64,000 nt of DNA from Saururus chinensis. Taxonomy: Eukaryota; Streptophyta; Magnoliopsida; Piperales; Saururaceae. This document shows, piece by piece, positions 60,991-64,000 of this stretch. A program made the translations under genes and the position numbers. The DNA is taken from positions 124,001 to 188,000 of the forward strand of contig CP141141.1 of the NCBI GenBank assembly GCA_035235625.1, in the 5' to 3' direction. The notes beneath the pieces were generated by a model. The model was not told where the DNA came from, ran no database searches, and saw nothing but the letters and a program-made list of their open reading frames with translations. Position 1 is the first letter of the stretch. Each line of letters opens with the position of its first letter.

Positions 60991-62504
60991 TATTAATTTC
61001 TTAACTCTTTATTGCCTCAATACTCTTCTACTCTTTCTTTCTTAATTTTTCTTTCCTCTATTTTTTTCGTAACTATTTTCTTTGTTACACAAGGTTTTCC
61101 CTGTGGATCGACTTTATCTACATTGGCAAGTAAAACAAATCTGAATTTAACTTTTTCATAGTCTTAGTTCAAATGTAACAACAAACTCTATGCAACTCAC
61201 CCTGATAAAACTAATTCTAGGGTGAGTTGACTTGGCCTGAACTATAGGGGGTAGTATCAAGTCAACTTGATAAACTCTATCCCAAGTTGAATTTTTTATA
61301 GGGCCCATTTTTGTTGGCCATGTCAAATAGACGTGTAGGACCAAGGGGGATGCGTGATTAATACATTTTAGACCGATTTTGATAAATGGGACCCACTCAT
61401 CAACCCCGGTCAAAGTTTTAACCCCAAATCAATGACTTACATTTCATGTGGTTTAAATAAATGGTCCTACATATTGAAATAACCTCAAATTTTGTTAACC
61501 CACATCTTCAAATAAGATATTGAAATCCTAATTGGTTCTGCACCTATTGTACAACTCTAAAAACCCAAATTAGAAAATATAATCTCAACCGTTGATTTAA
61601 TTGTGAGATTGAAACACCATGATGAACAGGACCCATATGTCCAAATGAGCCCAAAATTTATGGCCCCATATTTTTTGTGATGCTCTTTTTATTTTCTTTG
61701 GTCCAACACTCAACAAATATTGGTAAGATCTATATTTTTGAAAATCAACTTGATAAACTCTTTTATCAAGTTGACTTGAGCTTACCTTTTTTCTCTCTTC
61801 AGAAATTGCCAAGCCCCAGAAAAATAGTTGAAGGAAAAATATCATGACTCAAAAAATGACATATTCTTTTTAAGCTTTAAATTTTTTTAGGAGAAAAATA
61901 TACATAGATTCTAACTAAAATGAGTTAAAAAATAAGAACTTTAACTTTTCTAGGGTCTTAACAATTTTGTATCAATTGAATACAAGTGATCTTGCGAGAC
62001 TCAAGATTAAAAGTGACATAAGTTAATAACTTTGATGATTTCTTCTAAAAAATTATTAAAGAGAATGAACATAATATGTTGATGCACTTATATTAAAGGA
62101 AAATAAATTTAATTCTTTTTTCAAAAAGAGTTCACCATTGTTTGTTTTAATATTTGATTTTTATTTTGAGTTTTGATGGTCAAAAAAATATTATTTCAAT
62201 GGATAATATTTTAAATTAATTTATGGAGTTTATTGGAATTTTTTTAAATTTTTTAATTTTTTATGAAACAAAATTCAAATTTTATTCAAGATCGATCGAT
62301 CTATCAAGCAATTGATCACTAGTTGTATTTTTCGCACTAAAGACATGAAAATATATATAAACATCAACACATCACATGTCCATCACATATCCAAATATAA
62401 CATCAATTTCAAGGTACATCTCATAGTCAAAATAAAACATAATTGAACTGAACACGTTTTAAACAAAGGAAAACATAAAAAAATAATACAAAATCAATAT
62501 AAAA
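60991..62504. repeat. AT-rich DNA with inverted repeats at about 61190-61800
   Basis: GGGTGAGTTGACTTGG and TATCAAGTCAACTTGATAAACTCTAT near 61220-61280 are mirrored by AACTTGATAAACTCTTTTATCAAGTTGACTTGAG near 61745-61780, itself a near-perfect palindrome. This could be a MITE of about 0.6 kb. No gene is recognised. Confidence 0.45.
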
Positions 62505-63290
62505 ATCAATCTACAACATCATCATCATCACTCTGCTCCCCCTCACTATCTGCATGTAGAAGTTGGGCTTTGAGCAAGCGATTAATGTTTATAAACCTCT
62601 GAAATGCAACATCTTAAAACACTATAAATTCGGATATAGTAATTGGTCTATCTAGATCATCCATCAGTGTTGGTGCCTCTGTTGCATCTACTGCCTTTTA
62701 TGGCTCATGAATATCACCCTAATGGTGAGATATCATCCTACAAACTACTACAAGGTTAATCGGTCTCATGCCAATCATAGTGGGCTTTGCTCTAGGTATC
62801 CTCATATGTACTACAGTGAAAATCAGACATATGATGTACAGGTAAAGTAACATATCATGTGTGTGGCTATGCATGAATGTTATAATCCTACCAAAAATAA
62901 TGGAGGGTAGATCCAACTCAAGTTGTGGTTTTGCCAAGAGGTGTAGAAGCTGCGTGACATCATCCTATCTACTCTATCCTTCCTAGAACTCCAAATGTCA
63001 TACTTAGCAATGACATGTAATAGTCTGAAATCTTATGTCATAGTGTTCCAATAAAGAAACATCAAGCTCTGGTCCTCTAGGTAAACCAAGCAAACTCCTA
63101 GTTAGCTCACTATCAAGTAGAAATATATATACATCTAATTGAGGATTTGTAAGATGTATCCACTCAAAACCAATAACATCCGCTATGACATTAGGTGTCA
63201 CTCTCACCTGAACTCCACCTATAACTACAACTAGTGCATCATCATCCTCCAAACAATGTGATGCATACCACTGCCTAAACAACCTTGGGT
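62505..63290 (-). mobile_element. Relic of a 'putative plant transposon protein' reading frame
   Basis: Minus-strand reading from about 63282: RQWYASHCLEDDD, GGVQVRVTPNVIADVIGFE, PQLDVYIFLLDSELTRSLLG and GPELDVSLLEHYDIRFQT; then, in other frames, AKPQLELDLPSIIFGRIITF and HMRIPRAKPTMIGMRPINL; ending in an acidic tail DSEGEQSDDDD and a stop near 62511. This pattern (V.GV.V..TP..IA..IGF, LPS.IF..I, acidic C-terminus) matches proteins annotated as putative plant transposon proteins. It is broken, with at least two changes of frame. Which element it belonged to is not visible. Confidence 0.55.
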
Positions 63291-64000
63291 ATACACACTA
63301 ACCTGTTGTAGAGATTGTGCTAAAGTACTCCATCCAACATCGACGAGTCTCAATCAATTTTATAGCTGTCTCTAGTGGTCCATGAACTAAACTCCACTCA
63401 CATCTAATAGGTCTGACTCTATCCAACCCATTGTTGGATGTCCTTGGGTCCCCTAAGCCTGACTCAATGGTCTTCTACTTTTTATCTCTCCCTATCTAGA
63501 TTAAATGACAATAAAACAACATAGGGCTAAGCATAAACTAGGAATAAATAAATAACAATAATGAACATCCTAGAATTTCAAAAAATCCTTGAAATGTGTG
63601 TCAAAATTTAAATTTTAAATAAACCCTAAAAATTGTGTTAGATTAACTCCAAATTTGAACCCAAAGTAGATCCTAGTGAGTAGATAAAACTTATAGCTAC
63701 ATGTTGTCAATTTTGATTAGAAACATCTAATTTTTAAAAATCCCCAATTTGTGCAAACACATTGCAATTGAGCTTAATTTTTCATGAAATCTAGAATTTT
63801 AACATATCAAATTGCATAAAATTTTAAACAAAGATAGATCTTCCTATTTCTAACAATCCTATTGGTAATCTCCTTGAAATCGATTGAAAATACACTAAAA
63901 ATCATTTTTTTTTGTTTCCAAATTCACCTTGGCCGTGGAGAAATTTGATGTGGAAATCGTGTTTTAAAACAGGTAAAAACTCCTCAAATCGTCTCTAAGA
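63291..64000. other. Right edge of the window, probable transposon upstream part
   Basis: AT-rich with no further recognised domain. It may hold the 5' part of the transposon protein relic, since its N-terminal side lies in this direction. Confidence 0.35.

Noticed and set aside
1-64000. tRNA, rRNA and known microRNA genes
   Set aside because: None was recognised by eye on either strand; a covariance-model search was not possible here, so absence is not proven.

Overview
This is a plant nuclear genome window. It holds spliced plant genes (a NAC transcription factor, a Euonymus-type lectin and a plant kinesin-14), Stowaway MITEs of the CTCCCTCCGTCC type, hAT and CACTA debris, and very long Ty3/Gypsy-type LTRs. 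The lineage cannot be fixed from the sequence. A flowering plant with a repeat-rich genome is clear; a non-grass monocot or a magnoliid is a guess.

Layout. 1-1260: last two coding exons of a NAC gene (+). 1261-3506: AT-rich flank containing a diverged second copy of the NAC 3' flank. 3507-9788: a long solo LTR (+, here 'A') split by a second solo LTR (about 5100-6830, 'A2'). 9856-18300: a DNA-transposon and gene-fragment zone with a CACTA-like terminus, a CDK pseudogene fragment (+), a long-chain acyl-CoA synthetase pseudogene (-), a plant (Ptta/En/Spm) transposase-like relic (-) and a DUF1985-like relic (-). 20079-20600: a small hAT-type element. 21037-23360: an apparently intact EUL-lectin gene (+) whose first intron has a GC donor and carries a Stowaway MITE. 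24851-25174: a second hAT-type element. 26082-36330: a kelch-repeat (F-box/kelch type) pseudogene (-) split by a solo LTR ('C', 26924-36067). C itself contains a 4.86-kb solo LTR ('B', 28055-32916) and an LTR-like insert ('D1'). 37892-41601: another solo LTR ('E'). 44072-47222: a 3.15-kb non-autonomous hAT-type element with an internal foldback. 49419-54648: a kinesin-14 gene (-). 56940-59575: an inverted composite of C-family LTR pieces ('G'). 59813-60990: a second D copy. 62505-63290: a relic plant transposon protein (-).

The most informative structure is the stack of solo LTRs. A, B, C and E are bounded by target-site duplications (perfect for B, C and E; 4 of 5 bases for A). No gag-pol coding region was recognised in the 64 kb, so LTR-LTR recombination appears to have removed the interiors. 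Nesting gives a relative order: kelch gene, then C, then B and D1. The host genes are unrelated to each other in function and no operon-like or pathway clustering is present. A second theme is three non-autonomous hAT-type elements of different size that share one design: TA(A/G)GGRTG-like termini, 8-bp target duplications and subterminal arrays of short GC-rich repeats.
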